64,000 nt of DNA. Origin: Phyllostachys edulis. Lineage: Eukaryota > Streptophyta > Magnoliopsida > Poales > Poaceae. Location: contig CM070546.1 of assembly GCA_036346405.1 (NCBI GenBank), positions 100,570,826-100,634,825 on the forward strand. Reading direction: 5' to 3'. The notes below the pieces were generated by a model. It did not search any database. It saw only the letters and a list, made by a program, of their open reading frames with translations, and was not told the origin of the DNA. Made by a program: the position numbers and the translations under genes. The first letter of the stretch is position 1, and each line of letters starts with the position of its first letter. Below, in pieces: positions 21,665-32,750 of the stretch.

Positions 21665-22874
21665 GAAAATCCAATCCCATCTAATCGAACAAACTTTCCC
21701 CAAGTGGGAAGGTCCTTACGATGGGTCGGGTTATGCGACTGTGTTCTGACGACTAGCAATGGAAGACTGGCGAATTCTCTCAAATTCTTGGAATATCGAC
21801 CAGTTACGCAAGTTCTACGTAATTTGACCAACCGAACAATAAAGCATCAGGTTCTCTTTATCTTTATTGTCTTACTTTGAGTAGCGCTTTGATATTTCTT
21901 TCCACCATGCCATGGTCGTAGGTCCCCCTACGACCAGTTCCTAGTCGTAAGTTTTTTTTGCGACAAAGTACTGATCGTAACATATTTTACGACCAGTACC
22001 AGGTTCATCTTTATACTGGTCGAAAGGAAAGTAACATCACCTAGACGAAGACTTTTCTATCTACACGTGGTCCTGCCCACTAGAAGGAACTTCCTGGGGT
22101 CGATTCGTTCCTCCTTTTTCTTTGCCAAAGACAAAGAACTTGGGTTTTAAGCATGGTGAAATAATATCAAGCCAACTCTTAGTACCTTAGTTTATTTCTT
22201 CATTCATCCTTTTGAAAAATAAATTAAGCTGAGTACACTTTTCAAATTTGCTCAACTATTCTTGATAAACTCAGTTTGTTTTAACTGGTCGGAGGAAGTT
22301 GCAACACCTAGTCGAAGACTTTCCTCTCTGCACGTGGTCTTGCCCACTAGAAGGAACTTCCTAGCATCGTTTTGTTTCTAACTCTCGCTACCAGAATGGA
22401 CATACTAAGTGCATTGCAATAAGTTGGACAAATTTTTAAAAAGGAACTCCAGACGTTTATCTAACTAAAGTTGATCTTTCTTGATTTGATTAATCTGGTC
22501 AGAGATGGAAACATCACCTAGTCGAAGCCTCTCCTCTCTGCACATGGTCCTGCCCACCAGAAGGAACTTCCTAGTATCGACTCATTTCTACTCTTTCGAC
22601 CAGTGCATAATAGTCGTGATTGAAAAACTACAAGTTAGTTAAACCTCTCTCTTTTTCAGAAACCCTTAACAACACTATTTACTAAGTTTATCTAAGTAAA
22701 CTAAGCAAATAGTCGGGGGCTAGGATAAAGTAATTATCTTTACTTCAATTCTTAGTCTCACTTTCGTTAATTATCTTTTGAGTTACTAACCACTCGACAA
22801 GATGATTTGCAGGAAACAGGATGGATTATATATTACATTAACAAAAGCTTGTCTTTTTAGGTCTCTTTTACAGG
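21665..22874. other. RLG-1 spacer with hairpins and a triplicated block
   Basis: No coding region. Hairpin units occur at about 21900-21998. A block of about 97 bp containing CACGTGGTCCTGCCCAC occurs three times in direct orientation, at 22014-22110, 22284-22380 and 22494-22590. Confidence 0.8.
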
Positions 22875-23769
22875 TCATTCTGAAGCAGGAGATCCCAGTT
22901 GCATCTCCTCTGAAACCTTCCTACCGACTGGCTGCATTTCTTCAATCAACCGATTTGCTTCCGCTCCGGAGCAATCAAAATCGGTTTCGATTGGTTGCAC
23001 GTTAAGGCTGGGGTCACGAGCTTTAAGTTTTGCCAAAGCATAACTTACTGCACTTTCGATCGCTTCCCTTATCGAGTCAGCTTGGTTGGCCTTCAGAGTG
23101 GACACCAACTCTTGTAAAGTCCCGACTTGTTCATCAATAGTGCTTGTGTGAGCAGCTATCGTATCTTCTTGAGGAGTGTTTCCCTCACCACGTAGCTCAC
23201 CAAGTATATTGTTCAGGAGCGAGATGTTGTTTCGAAGATTGTTCTTCGTCGACTTCATCTCCTCTTGGTAATAAGTCGAAGCCTCACGAAGTTGTTTGTT
23301 TTCGGCTATTTGCTCTGAAAAGAGTAACACTGGTCAAGCAAAAGTTACTTCTAGAGGACTACAAAATGAAATTCACTACAATCAAAGGTTTGCTTACCTG
23401 CTAATTGAGATTTCAACATCTCGATTTGTTGATCCTTGTCCTTGGCGATGCGAGAAATCTCGCGAGCAACCAAGGTCTTTTCACTAACCTCGTTTTGAAG
23501 AGATCTCATTTCATCCTCTTTTTCTGAAAAGAGGCAGAAGTTACAAAGGTAAAGATCTATAATATAAGTAGTCTTAAGTTTGACACTTCATCGCTTATTT
23601 TTCCTCGCAATCGTTGAGTCAGCGAGTTGACCTCCGGCCGCTTGAAGGTCTTCTTTCTCATCCTTAGCTTTTTCGTCTCGACTTTCTCATAGTCGAGTGA
23701 ATCAGCCAATGCCTTTTCGTCGCTTTTAAACCTGCAAAGGTTAAAAGTGGACATGAGCACTAACCAAAT

Positions 23770-23925
23770 GGTCGTAAGTTCTTCTACGACCACTCCCATG
23801 GTTGTAAGCTTTTCTACAACAGTTAGGTAGTCGTAAGCTTTTCTACGACAACCTTACGTCGTAAGTACATGCATGACCAGTATTTAGTCGTAAGTTTTTT
23901 CTATGACTGCTACAATAAACACTAT
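23770..23925. repeat. Hairpin array inside antisense intron 5
   Basis: Five units of the GTCGTAAG...TACGAC type, one with GTTGTA...TACAAC arms, all between the exon 5 donor (23969) and the exon 6 acceptor (23732). Confidence 0.85.
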
Positions 23926-25384
23926 ATAAGTGGTCAAAATATAATTGACTACTAGTATCAGTGACTTACCATCCCTTTGCCTGCTAGCAGAGTTCCGCTT
24001 TTTCTTGTCGTAGCTTGACAAACTGCCGGTTGTATTCACAAACAGTGGCAATTTGTTGCAAAGCTCTCTACAAAAAGAGTAGACAGTAAGACACGAGGAA
24101 TACCAGAGTATATGAATGCTATCAAAAACTTACATTTATACTCCTCCAAGCAAACATGGACACTACACTTGTTGGATCCTTCAGCTCATCCAACTTGTCG
24201 ATTTGGTCCCACCAAACTTTTTCGAAACGCGCATTATCAAAAATGTCCCCACTGGTAGGAATATCCCTAGGGTGGGGGACTCGGTCGCGAGGTCGAATGG
24301 CAGAAGATCCCATAGTAGAACCAGGTCTAAAGAAATCAGAACAGAAGTTGAAGTACTCCTTTTCTTCTGATTCGATGACAGCAACATCTCTTCGGAAACT
24401 AGGGGGAACGTCTTCAGTGACTTCCTTCCCGGAACGATGATCGGATATTCCATCACCATAACCGGAGGCTTCTGCAACCACCTCTACCACTTCTGTCTCC
24501 ACGACTGCCACCGTGGTCGTAGCAGCCACATCAGCAGCCGCAACTTCCTCCACCACCCGGGCAATGGACGATCCTTCTACTATCGCCATATTTCTCCCTT
24601 CATCTGCTGGAGAAGTGACAAGTGGCCTGTCGACGGAAGTGTCCTCGGGGGCTGAAGGAGTTGGGCTAAGATCGCAAAATTAAAAGCACGTTAAGTTGTG
24701 GAAAGCAAAAGGTAAATGCTTCTTGCACTTTTGTCTTTCTTACATACCTCTGCATACTGGACCTAACCAGGAACTTGGGAGTCAACTTCCCAACGCAAGA
24801 TTTCTTTGATTTTTTCTCTACGACCACGTCTGGTCGAGATTCAAGTTGAAGGATAGGGTTACCCACGACCACATCTGGTCATGGGTCTCGAGCAGGAACC
24901 ACCTGGTGGGTCTCCTGATTTTCTAGAGGGCCGAGACCAGTCTCGACCACTTCAAGAACAATGCTTCCCTTGACCGTAGGCTCTGCTGGAGCAACACTGT
25001 CCTTCGCAAAAGGCATAAAATCCTTCCAGTTCTCCTTTTCTAGTTGCTTGACAAAGCCAGGAAAGACAGAAACAACAAAAGCTTTCTTGTGATAATTAAA
25101 CGGTACCTTGGTCTTGCAGGATTTGCGCTTGAGAGGTTCAGCTGCTTCAATCTCTTCAGCTTCCGCAGCTTCAATCATAGCAGTTTGTGCGAGGAGCTTA
25201 GTCGGAGCGGAAGAGCTTGAGCCTGCGCCTCCCATATTGGTGACTCTCTCAGAACGCCGCCGTTTAGCTGGAGGAGCCTGGATTGCCTCCACCACCGTCT
25301 GTTTCCCAACGGTAAACAAGACAACCTCTTCGTCATCTTGACGACTCTCCATGCCTACTTTCTGCAGCAGATAGAAAAAGAAGA

Positions 25385-25620
25385 ATTACTAACCCGTCAT
25401 AAGATTTTCTATAACCAGTATCCAGTCGTAAGTTTTACTACGACATTTTCCTGATCCAACCAAGCAGTCGTAAGTCTTTCTCTGACCGTTCATGATCGTA
25501 AGTCTTTGCTCGATCACCACCTAGTTGTAAGTTCTTCTACGACCAGCCATAAGTCGTAAATTATTCCACAACTACTCCATGATCGTAAGTCTTTTCTACA
25601 ACTAAGAAATCCTAAAGATG
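25385..25620. repeat. Hairpin array inside antisense intron 2
   Basis: Seven or so units fill nearly the whole 277-bp intron (25638-25362); several are decayed in one arm. Confidence 0.85.
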
Positions 25621-25840
25621 AAATCAACCCTTGATTACCTTTAGGCGTTCTATCTTCTCCTCTGCGGATACGACCGCTAGAATTTGGGGAACTACCACAT
25701 TGGGTGGTGGAGCTTTCTAACAAATAAGCTTGACTCGGACGTCAATCTCATTTTGTGAAAGGTCTAAACAAACAGATAAAATTTTCATTAGTCCAATCTG
25801 AAGATAACCAAAACGAAAGCTAAGTCGGAGCTTCATTTAC

Positions 25841-26568
25841 CCTCCTCGTAGTCCCTGGTTGGGTCTTTTTTGCCCCGTATACCTTCACATAGGAGGTACT
25901 CGTTTCTTCAAAGGGCTAATGCGGCGTGTGATGAAATCTTTCACCACATGCCACCCGGTGAGCCCATCTCTCTTCAAGTCTTTGATAGCTTGAATGTATG
26001 GGGCAATTCGGTCAAGATCTCTGGGAGTCGAATCCCAAGAAGGGACCTTCTCAGTAGCCTTCCCCACAAAAGAAAGGCTGTCTTCTTGAGTGGTTTTCCA
26101 GTAAAACCACTTCTTCCTCCATCTCGGCCACGATGACCAGGTGAACATCTGAATATACTCCTTCGACTTTCCGTCATAGAGCTTCAAACCACAACTCCCG
26201 GCAATTCCAGCTTGTCGAGCCATTCTGTAATAATACTGAAAGAGCTCAAGGTCCGCTGGAATCCCCAGGTAAGCCTCACACAAGTACACGAATACGCTTA
26301 ACATAGTGATGGAATTAGGACCAAGATTAACCAGTTCCACCTGAAAATGTTCAAGTACAAGTGTGAGGAAAGGATGAGCAGGCAGGCCACACTCACAGTA
26401 CGCCTGGAAGATAGGGATTTGCCCCATCTCCCCCGACGGCCAATGCTGCTCGGCAGCTGAAATCCACTTGACTAGGATCTTCTCTGGGATCTTCCCGGCG
26501 GTAACGAGAGCCTGCATCTTCACCGCATCCATCTCCGACTTAGCCCACTGGGAAGCGGCCCCAGCCAT
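25841..26568 (-). pseudogene. Antisense gene exon 1, transposon-associated helical domain
   Basis: Encodes the recognisable core (WISAAEQHWPSGEMGQIPIF near residues 36-55, the FVYLCEAYLGIPADLELF motif, and the later GWHVVKDFITRRI). A TGA at 25885-25887 stands where Trp is likely. Donor GAGGAGG|GTAAAT at 25841/25840. Confidence 0.8.
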
Positions 26569-26712
26569 TTCTCTCAACAGGGGAGGAGTTTGAGTTTGGA
26601 AGGATTGAAGGAGAAGGCACGATTTGGTCGACGGCGAAGAAAGCGAGAGCTTGATGAACAGTTGAAGCAATTTGGGGAAAAGTAAGAACCCTAAAAACAC
26701 CCCTGCGGTAAG

Positions 26713-26720
26713 TTTTTATA
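26713..26720 (-). promoter_or_regulatory. TATA-like box for the antisense gene
   Basis: TATAAAAA on the minus strand, about 145 bp before the ATG at 26568, in unique DNA between the gene and the 3' LTR. Confidence 0.4.
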
Positions 26721-26934
26721 ACTCCACACTTGAAAGGAAACGCCGTGGAAACCCAACGGTTCCCGCCGCTTCAGGAATTGCTCCAACGGACAGATTTGGG
26801 AGAATCGATTGAGATCCTTGAACTTGTCTGTTCAAGAAAACCGAGGCTGTCTTCACACCTCAAGCGAAATTACTTCCTTGACCAAGTTTTTTTTAGTCAA
26901 ATAAAATACCAGTCGGAAAGGTTTTTCTTCCGAT

Positions 26935-27125
26935 TACCGTACTACGACTACTTTATAGTCGTAAGTTTTTTCTACGACTATTTAATAGTCATAAAGGTTT
27001 TTCAACAGCCTTCTTGACTAAGTATATTTCTGGTCAAATGATATACAAACTCGAAGAGCTTTTTCCTTCGACCATCTTTTTACGACCACTTTTTTGTGGT
27101 CATAAGTTCATCTATGACTCCTTTC
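26935..27125. repeat. Hairpin units before the 3' LTR
   Basis: Three to four diverged units (GTCGTAAGTTTTTTCTACGAC and relatives) between the antisense promoter and the polypurine tract. Confidence 0.75.
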
Positions 27126-27147
27126 CCAAGTAAGTACTTTCACTTGA

Positions 27148-27162
27148 AGCTGGGGGGCTAGA
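27148..27162 (+). promoter_or_regulatory. polypurine tract of RLG-1
   Basis: AGCTGGGGGGCTAGA directly before the 3' LTR. Confidence 0.75.
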
Positions 27163-27918
27163 TGACGAGGATCTAATAATCCTCATTTTATTATTTATCT
27201 ATAATTCTTATTATGGGTGAATATGACGTCATACAATTCTTGAGTATACCCCTTGTAATCATAAGGGAGAAGCCAACCAGTTGGTCGTAAGTCTTTCTAC
27301 GACTGGTTCATGATCGTAAGTGCTGCTACGATCACCTTCTAGTTGTAAGTTCTTCTACGACCAGCCCCAAGTCGTCGTAAGCCCTTTTACGACTAAGTTA
27401 GCTACGACCACCCTATGATCAATAAAGCCTGCGGACAAGTAGGCCCAATTGATTAGGGAATCTAAGCAGACAATATACGTTGTTATTCTCTGGAATAACT
27501 GCATGTTACACGCCATTATCTCTGACTAGAAACTACCAGGCGACGTGGAGAAGTTAAAACTCCGACGATTACTACCAACAATGCGCTCATTACTTGGAAT
27601 GATGGGGCTCCTCTTGGCCTGGAGAAACGACTACCTCTACGAACACTATAAAGGGCTATGGCCAGAGATAATGAGGAGAGGGCCGATTAGAGACATACAA
27701 TCGAACATACACACTGAGTAGCAGGGAAAATTGTAGCATTTTCTATTGATTGTAACCAGTATACTCAATACATACACACAGGAGTAGGGTTGTTATTCTC
27801 TCCGGAGAAGGCCTGAACCTGTATAAAAATCCCCGTGTCAATCTCTCTACGTGATTTCAGTCTTGGAGACCCCCGAATCAAACAATCTTTACGCAAGATC
27901 AGTTCTAAAACACCGACA
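27163..27918 (+). repeat. 3' LTR of RLG-1 (756 bp)
   Basis: TGACGAGG...CCGACA, followed by the AGTTG duplication. Hairpin units at about 27285-27410; TATA box CTATAAAGG at 27646-27654. Confidence 0.9.
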
Positions 27919-28337
27919 AGTTGGATGTGAAGAATGATTTTCTACATGGTGATTTACAAGAGGAGGTATACATGGAAATTCCTCCAGACTTTGAGAATAG
28001 GCAGACTGAGAGGAAGGTGTGTAAACTCAAGAAGTCTTTATACGGTCTGAAGCAGTCTCCAAGGGCGTGGTTTGATATATTAATGCATGCAGTCTGTAGT
28101 ATGGGCTATTCTCAGTGCAATAGAGATCATACTGTGTTTTATAGGCATAGAGGATCATATATCACTATATTGGCAGTCTATGTTGATGATATTGTGATTA
28201 CTGGAGACGATGCCGAGGAAATCAAGTCCTTGAAGAAAAAACTGGGAGAGACACTTGAGGTGAAAGATCTTGGACCTCTTCGATACTTTCTTGGGATTGA
28301 GATTGTCCGTTCTTTGAATGGTATAGTTCTCTCCTAG
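27919..28337 (+). pseudogene. Reverse transcriptase of RLC-2, second part
   Basis: Resumes exactly after RLG-1 with LDVKNDFLHGDL, then KSLYGLKQSPRAWF, and an intact YVDDIVITG catalytic box near 28180. A TAG closes the frame at 28335-28337. Confidence 0.92.
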
Positions 28338-28381
28338 AGGAAGTATCTCCTTGATCTGCTGGCAGAAACAGGTATGCTTGG

Positions 28382-29347
28382 GTGTCGCCTATTGCTTCAC
28401 CTATTGATAGAAATCATAAGCTATGTGCTGATTCGGGAGATCCAGTTGACAAGGAAGCTTATCAAAGGCTTGTTGGGTGTCTAATCTATTTGTGTTATAC
28501 AAGACCTGATATTTCATATCCAGTGAGTGTAGTTAGTCAATATATGCATGATCCCAGAACAGGATACATTGATGTTGCCTATCGAATCCTGCAGTATTTG
28601 AAAAGTAGCCCTAGGAAAGGCCTTTGGTTCAGGAAGAATCAACATCTAATGTGGAAGGGTATTGCGATGCCGATTAGGCGAGAAGTGTGGATGACAGGAG
28701 GTCTACCTCTGGATATTGCATCTTTGTGGGAGGTAACCTTGTGTTATAGAGAAGCAAGAAGCTGGAGGTTGTGGCTCGGTCTACTCCAAAAGCAGAGTAC
28801 AGAGCAATGGTGTTGAGTGTGAGTGAAATGATATGGATGAAGGGGTTATTGTCCGAGCTTCAAATATGGAGGAATAATCTCTTGGTGTTGCATTATAACA
28901 ATAAATCTGCGATCAACATTGCTAACAACCCAGTTCAGCATGGTCGTACCAAGCACGTTGAGATTGATAGGTTTTCATCAAGGAAAAGCTCGATGACAGA
29001 ATATTGAAGTTGGAGTATGTCAAATCTGGTGAACAGTTGGTTGATTGTTTTACTAAAGGATTAGGTCCTAGTGAGGGTACTACAATAATGATATGGATGA
29101 AGGGGTTATTGTCCGAGCTTCGAATATGAAGGAATAATCTCTTCGTGTTGCATTGTGACAATAAATCTGCGATCAACATTGCTAACAACCCAGTTCAGCA
29201 TGATCATACCAAGCACGTTGAGATTGATACGTTTTCATCAAGGAAAAGCTCGATGATAGAATATTGAAGTTAGAGTATGTCAAATCTGGCGAACAGTTGG
29301 CTGACTGTTTTACTAAAGGATTAGGTCCTAGTGGGGGTACTACAATA
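28382..29347 (+). pseudogene. RNase H of RLC-2 (broken, 3' part duplicated)
   Basis: SPIASPIDRNHKL and YTRPDISYPVSVVSQYM mark the linker to RNase H. Frameshifts follow near 28640 and 28770. The motifs STPKAEYRAM, INIANNPVQHGRTKHVEID and DCFTKGLGPSE place the C-terminus. Its last part is repeated in the following tandem copy. Confidence 0.85.
28828..29347 (+). repeat. 260-bp tandem duplication within RLC-2
   Basis: Copy 1 is 28828-29087 and copy 2 is 29088-29347, with about 15 differences by eye, mostly transitions. It covers the RNase H C-terminus. Confidence 0.9.
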
Positions 29348-29401
29348 TGTAACCAGATGTGCATGATTGATATCTTCAGCCCATCTTGAGAGGTGGGGGG
29401 G

Positions 29402-29548
29402 TGTGGAGAGTTTGTGTTAGAACCAAATAGAGAGTTCGTGTTAGATCCAAATAATGAGTTGTATTAGAGTTAGATTCTACTTTGAGATTATAAATAAAGG
29501 GTGTGGGATCTTAAGGGATACACACAATTGTTCCCAAACAAATCTACA
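29402..29548 (+). repeat. 3' LTR of RLC-2
   Basis: 147 bp after a GGTGGGGGG purine run; matches the 5' LTR throughout. TATA box at 29489-29498. CTTTT follows. Confidence 0.9.
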
Positions 29549-29835
29549 CTTTTTGAGTAGGTTACTTTGTTATTTTAAGAATTTTGTTCAAGAGCTATTC
29601 TATGCTATATCATCTCTTATAAAATACTTGCAATCTGATTAATTACAGCTTCCATATCACACTCATCTTGCATATTTGATCTTTGATAGTATTATGCACA
29701 AACTGTCATAAACCATTTTTCCGTTGTTACCTAACCTAGACGTCCATATGAGCAATTGCAGCAGCATTTATAGATAAGACTACCATGCAGTGCTTATTTT
29801 GCCTCTAATTAAGTTGATGTGCCTGTCTGTGTCAG

Positions 29836-29936
29836 GGGACTACAAGGCCAACGCATTGCCATGTGCTGCATGATGAGATAGGCTTCTCTCCTGACGACCT
29901 GAAGGAGCTTGTGGCTGTGCACTCCCTCTCCTATGT
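29836..29936 (+). pseudogene. AGO4-like exon C
   Basis: Encodes the GTTRPTHCHVLHDEIGFSPDD motif; the RPTH His corresponds to the last residue of the slicer triad. The donor TATGT|GTACGT fits phase 2 with exon D. Confidence 0.9.
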
Positions 29937-30109
29937 GTACGTACACTGAACTGTATAAAAGATTCGGTAACCTGATCACTGCATTGCATGCATTCTTCTG
30001 TTCTGACTTTGCAATGCTGTGAACTCATTTGAGGTATCAGAGGAGCAAGCCTACCCAATCTGCTTAAAAACAACTTACACACCTCAGAGTACCTGGACAA
30101 CATAGAGGA

Positions 30110-31324
30110 ATGGAGACCCCTGACTACCGTAGAATACATCTTCAGAAAAATATTCGTGTCAACATACAAGGTATAATGAAGCTCTCAGCGATAAAATGGA
30201 GGCAGCGGGCAAAAATCAAATGGTGCAAGCTTGGTGATGAAAACACTCACTTCTTCCACGTCACTGCAACGATCAATCATCGGAAAAGAAGTATAAAGGT
30301 TCTAGTCGACAATGGGATTGAACACTTTGACACAAATAAAAAATTACAGATTCTGTTGAACATTTCGGAGAAACATTCAAGACGACAAAGACGTTGGTCA
30401 CCTAATATTAATCTTTCAGAGCTTTACCCAGAGGACCAACAAAGTCTACACTCCCTATCCGAGGCCTTCGTTTGGGAGGAAATAACAAACACTGTGATGC
30501 AATCGCCAAACAATACAAGCCCAGGGTCGGATGGATTCACCAACGAATTCTATAAAAAATTCAAAACGACCCTCAAACCGGACCTGCTACGGTTTTTTAA
30601 TGAGTTCTGGACAACACATCTTGATCTTACAGGTGTTAACATATCTTACATCACTCTGATCCCGAAAAGAGAGACACCAACAGACATTAAAGACTTCAGA
30701 CCAATCTCGCTCTTGCACAGCATACCAAAACTGATTAGTAAAGTCTTGTCCTTAAGACTAAAGCCAAAAATCTCTGGCCTAATAGATCAAATGCAGTCAG
30801 GCTTTATCTCCAATAGGTCAATAGCAGAAAACTTCTTATTAGCTTCAGAATTGGTTTAGTCTGCTCTTAGGAGGAAAAAACCAATGATAATTCTCAAACT
30901 GGACTTCCACAAAGCATTTGACACAATCAATTGGGATTGTCTGACCCATGTCCTACAACATAGAAGCTTTGATGACAGATGGACCAAATGGATTCGCAGC
31001 ATACTATCAACCAGCAAAGCGCACATACTCATCAATGGTATAGTAGGTGAACAGATTCAATACAAGCGAGGTGTGCGCCAAGGAGACCCCTTGTCTCCAT
31101 ACCTTTTCATTCTAGTAGCTGATGTTCTACAAAGGCTAATAAAGCAGGCAACGAATAATGATATAATCTCACACCTGCTGGACATACAAGGTCATTCGCC
31201 AATCTTACAGTATGCAGATGACACTCTCATTTTATTGAAAGGTACAGTGCAACAAGTGACGGCCTTAAAGGAAATCCTAGACACTTTTTTCCTGTTTCTC
31301 AGGATTAAAGATCAATTATCATAA
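30110..31324 (+). pseudogene. LINE reverse transcriptase
   Basis: Motifs in order: IKWCKLGDENTHFFH (linker), PGSDGFTNEFYKKF, LIPKRETPTDIKDFRPISL, then after a TAG at 30857 ILKLDFHKAFDTINWD, GVRQGDPLSPYLFIL and QYADDTLILL (catalytic box intact). A TAA at 31322 and a frameshift end this part. It is the RVT_1 domain of non-LTR elements, which primes cDNA synthesis at the nicked target. Confidence 0.92.
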
Positions 31325-31481
31325 GAGCACACTCATACCAATTCACATGTCAATTGAAGATACAAATTTGGCGGCTGCCACCTTGTAGTGTCCTATCAGC
31401 TCCCTACCATGTAACTATCTAGGACTGCCCCTCACCACGAACAGAATTCCTCACAGTCTGCTACAACCAATTATATACAAA

Positions 31482-32750
31482 GTGGATAAGAGACTGGCTA
31501 GCTGGATCCCAGCCCTCCTGTCTCGGAGGGGAAGAGTGACAATGATCAACGCGGTGCTCTCAGCTATACCAACTTATTACATGAGCTGCCTCAAATGGCC
31601 GGACCGTAGCATTGACGCAATCAACAAAATTCGGAGGGCTTTCCTTTGGCGCAGAAACAGAGAAATGCATGGAGGCCACTGTCTTGTTGCCTGGACGACG
31701 ATCCTTTTGCCAAAAGAACATGGAGGGCTAAGACTAAGGGACCTCAAACTACACAACCAAGCTTTGCTTATGAAATTTGCAGCTAAACTATTATCGAATC
31801 ATCCAGATCCTTGCTTTCAATGGTTAAGAACGCGTTATATCCGGAATATCATACCGACTCAATCGCGCCCTACAGACACAGCTGTCTGGAAAACAATTTC
31901 ATCGGTAATACAGGTAATAGTTCAATTGACAAAAGTGATCATTGGCAATGAAAATAATACAATGTTTTGGGAGGATAACTGGACGACAATGGGACGTTTT
32001 CAGCTCAGTTTACCAACCCTTTTCACTTTTGCAACACAACCAAACTGCTCAGTCCGTTCGCAATTTCAAGGGAATAATTGGACGTTATCATCGCAACCAT
32101 CCTTTACGCAGCAAAGCGACCTTAGAATATCAAATTCTGCAAGCTTTTCTGACCACCCAACAACTCCAATTGGATATCTTGGATCAACGGGTAGCTCTCT
32201 CAACCATGGCTGCCCTGACCACATCGACTTTTTACAGAACCTTATCATTTCATGGCTTAAAATGGCTAACAACGGATTACACTTGGAATCATTCAATACC
32301 ACACAGCTGCAGAGTCTTCTTATGGCTAGCTTTTCGAGGCCATCTAAACACTAGAGACAACATAACAGTTAAACATTGGGCGCTAAGACCGCATTATGAT
32401 ATCGCCTGCAATAGAAACAATTGATCACATTATTTTTTTGTTGCCGACTTGCGATGCAGAGTCTCGGAAAAAAAAGGTCTTGAACAAGAAGCAAACTCCG
32501 CTCAGAACATACTAGAATTTCTGGAAAAGATTATATTAAAGGATAAAACTTTCAACAAAATTTGGCCAATCTGTTTTGCGGCTTGCGCGCACACTTTATG
32601 GATTCTGAGGAATAACCGGATCTTTCAGCAATCTGAGAACAATGTAACGATTCTACTACAGAAGATTCGAAGCTTGATCACTCTTTGGACGTACCGGGCC
32701 AAACCCAAGTTTCAAATTGTTATGCGTCAATGGAGCCACCTTTTATTGTA
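31482..32750 (+). pseudogene. LINE C-terminal region (zf-RVT)
   Basis: Contains LASWIPALLSRRGRVTMINAV and the PKEHGGLRLRDLKLHNQALL motif, then the WLAFRGHLNTRDN zf-RVT region after a frameshift near 32000, and a last part (32449-32750) ending in TAA. At least two frameshifts occur. Confidence 0.85.

Larger units (their letters stand above)
22875..26568 (-). pseudogene. Antisense spliced gene of RLG-1 (putative gypsy-type aORF)
   Basis: At least eight exons on the minus strand, opposite to pol. Predicted exons: 26568-25841, 25763-25639, 25361-24748, 24665-24134, 24067-23970, 23731-about 23580, 23523-23398 and 23314-22875. Reading frame is kept across six of the seven junctions; the donor after exon 6 is not clear. 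The start is the ATG at 26566-26568 (MAGAASQ), with a TATA-like TATAAAAA at 26713-26720. The first exon has the alpha-helical domain called 'putative gypsy type transposon', found in plant Tat elements and their relatives; later exons are Ala/Glu/Lys-rich with long coiled coils. Stops in exon 1 (25885), 2, 3 (24879) and 5 look like point mutations. Its function is not established in the family. Confidence 0.8.
16812..27918 (+). mobile_element. RLG-1, Gypsy LTR retrotransposon of the Tat lineage
   Basis: 11.1 kb, flanked by an exact AGTTG duplication inside the RT gene of RLC-2. Order: LTR, gag remnant, protease with a DGGS active site, reverse transcriptase, two RNase H-like domains, integrase, a long spacer, a spliced gene on the opposite strand, LTR. 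The KACPK-x-FPLPRIDQLVDSTAG RT signature, the second RNase H and the antisense gene with a 'putative gypsy type transposon' domain are marks of Tat elements. The LTR-gag junction at about 17616 lacks the primer site, the last few LTR bases and the N-terminal two-thirds of gag, so the copy cannot replicate. Confidence 0.92.
12522..29548 (+). mobile_element. RLC-2, Copia LTR retrotransposon (host of RLG-1)
   Basis: Short 147-bp LTRs with TATA boxes, an initiator-Met-like primer site, then gag, protease, integrase, reverse transcriptase and RNase H in Copia order. Without RLG-1 and its TSD it measures about 5.9 kb, close to the usual Copia size once two tandem duplications of 253 and 260 bp are discounted. 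Many stops and frameshifts, and a Glu-to-Lys change at the integrase active site, make it inactive. It sits in the AGO4-like intron in the same orientation as the gene. Confidence 0.9.
12371..29835 (+). other. AGO4-like intron expanded by nested retrotransposons
   Basis: The donor at 12371 and the acceptor (TGTGTCAG) at 29828-29835 bound an intron whose own sequence is only about 430 bp (12371-12521 and 29549-29835). The remainder is RLC-2 with RLG-1 inside it. Confidence 0.8.

Noticed and set aside
25385..25620. GTCGTAAG units as a telomere-like or CRISPR-like array
   Set aside because: The unit is a hairpin with variable loop and spacing and lies within an intron of a Gypsy gene.
26569..26700. 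Upstream extension of antisense exon 1 (44 residues)
   Set aside because: Hydrophobic and unlike the family; the domain starts after the ATG at 26568, and the TATA-like box favours that start.
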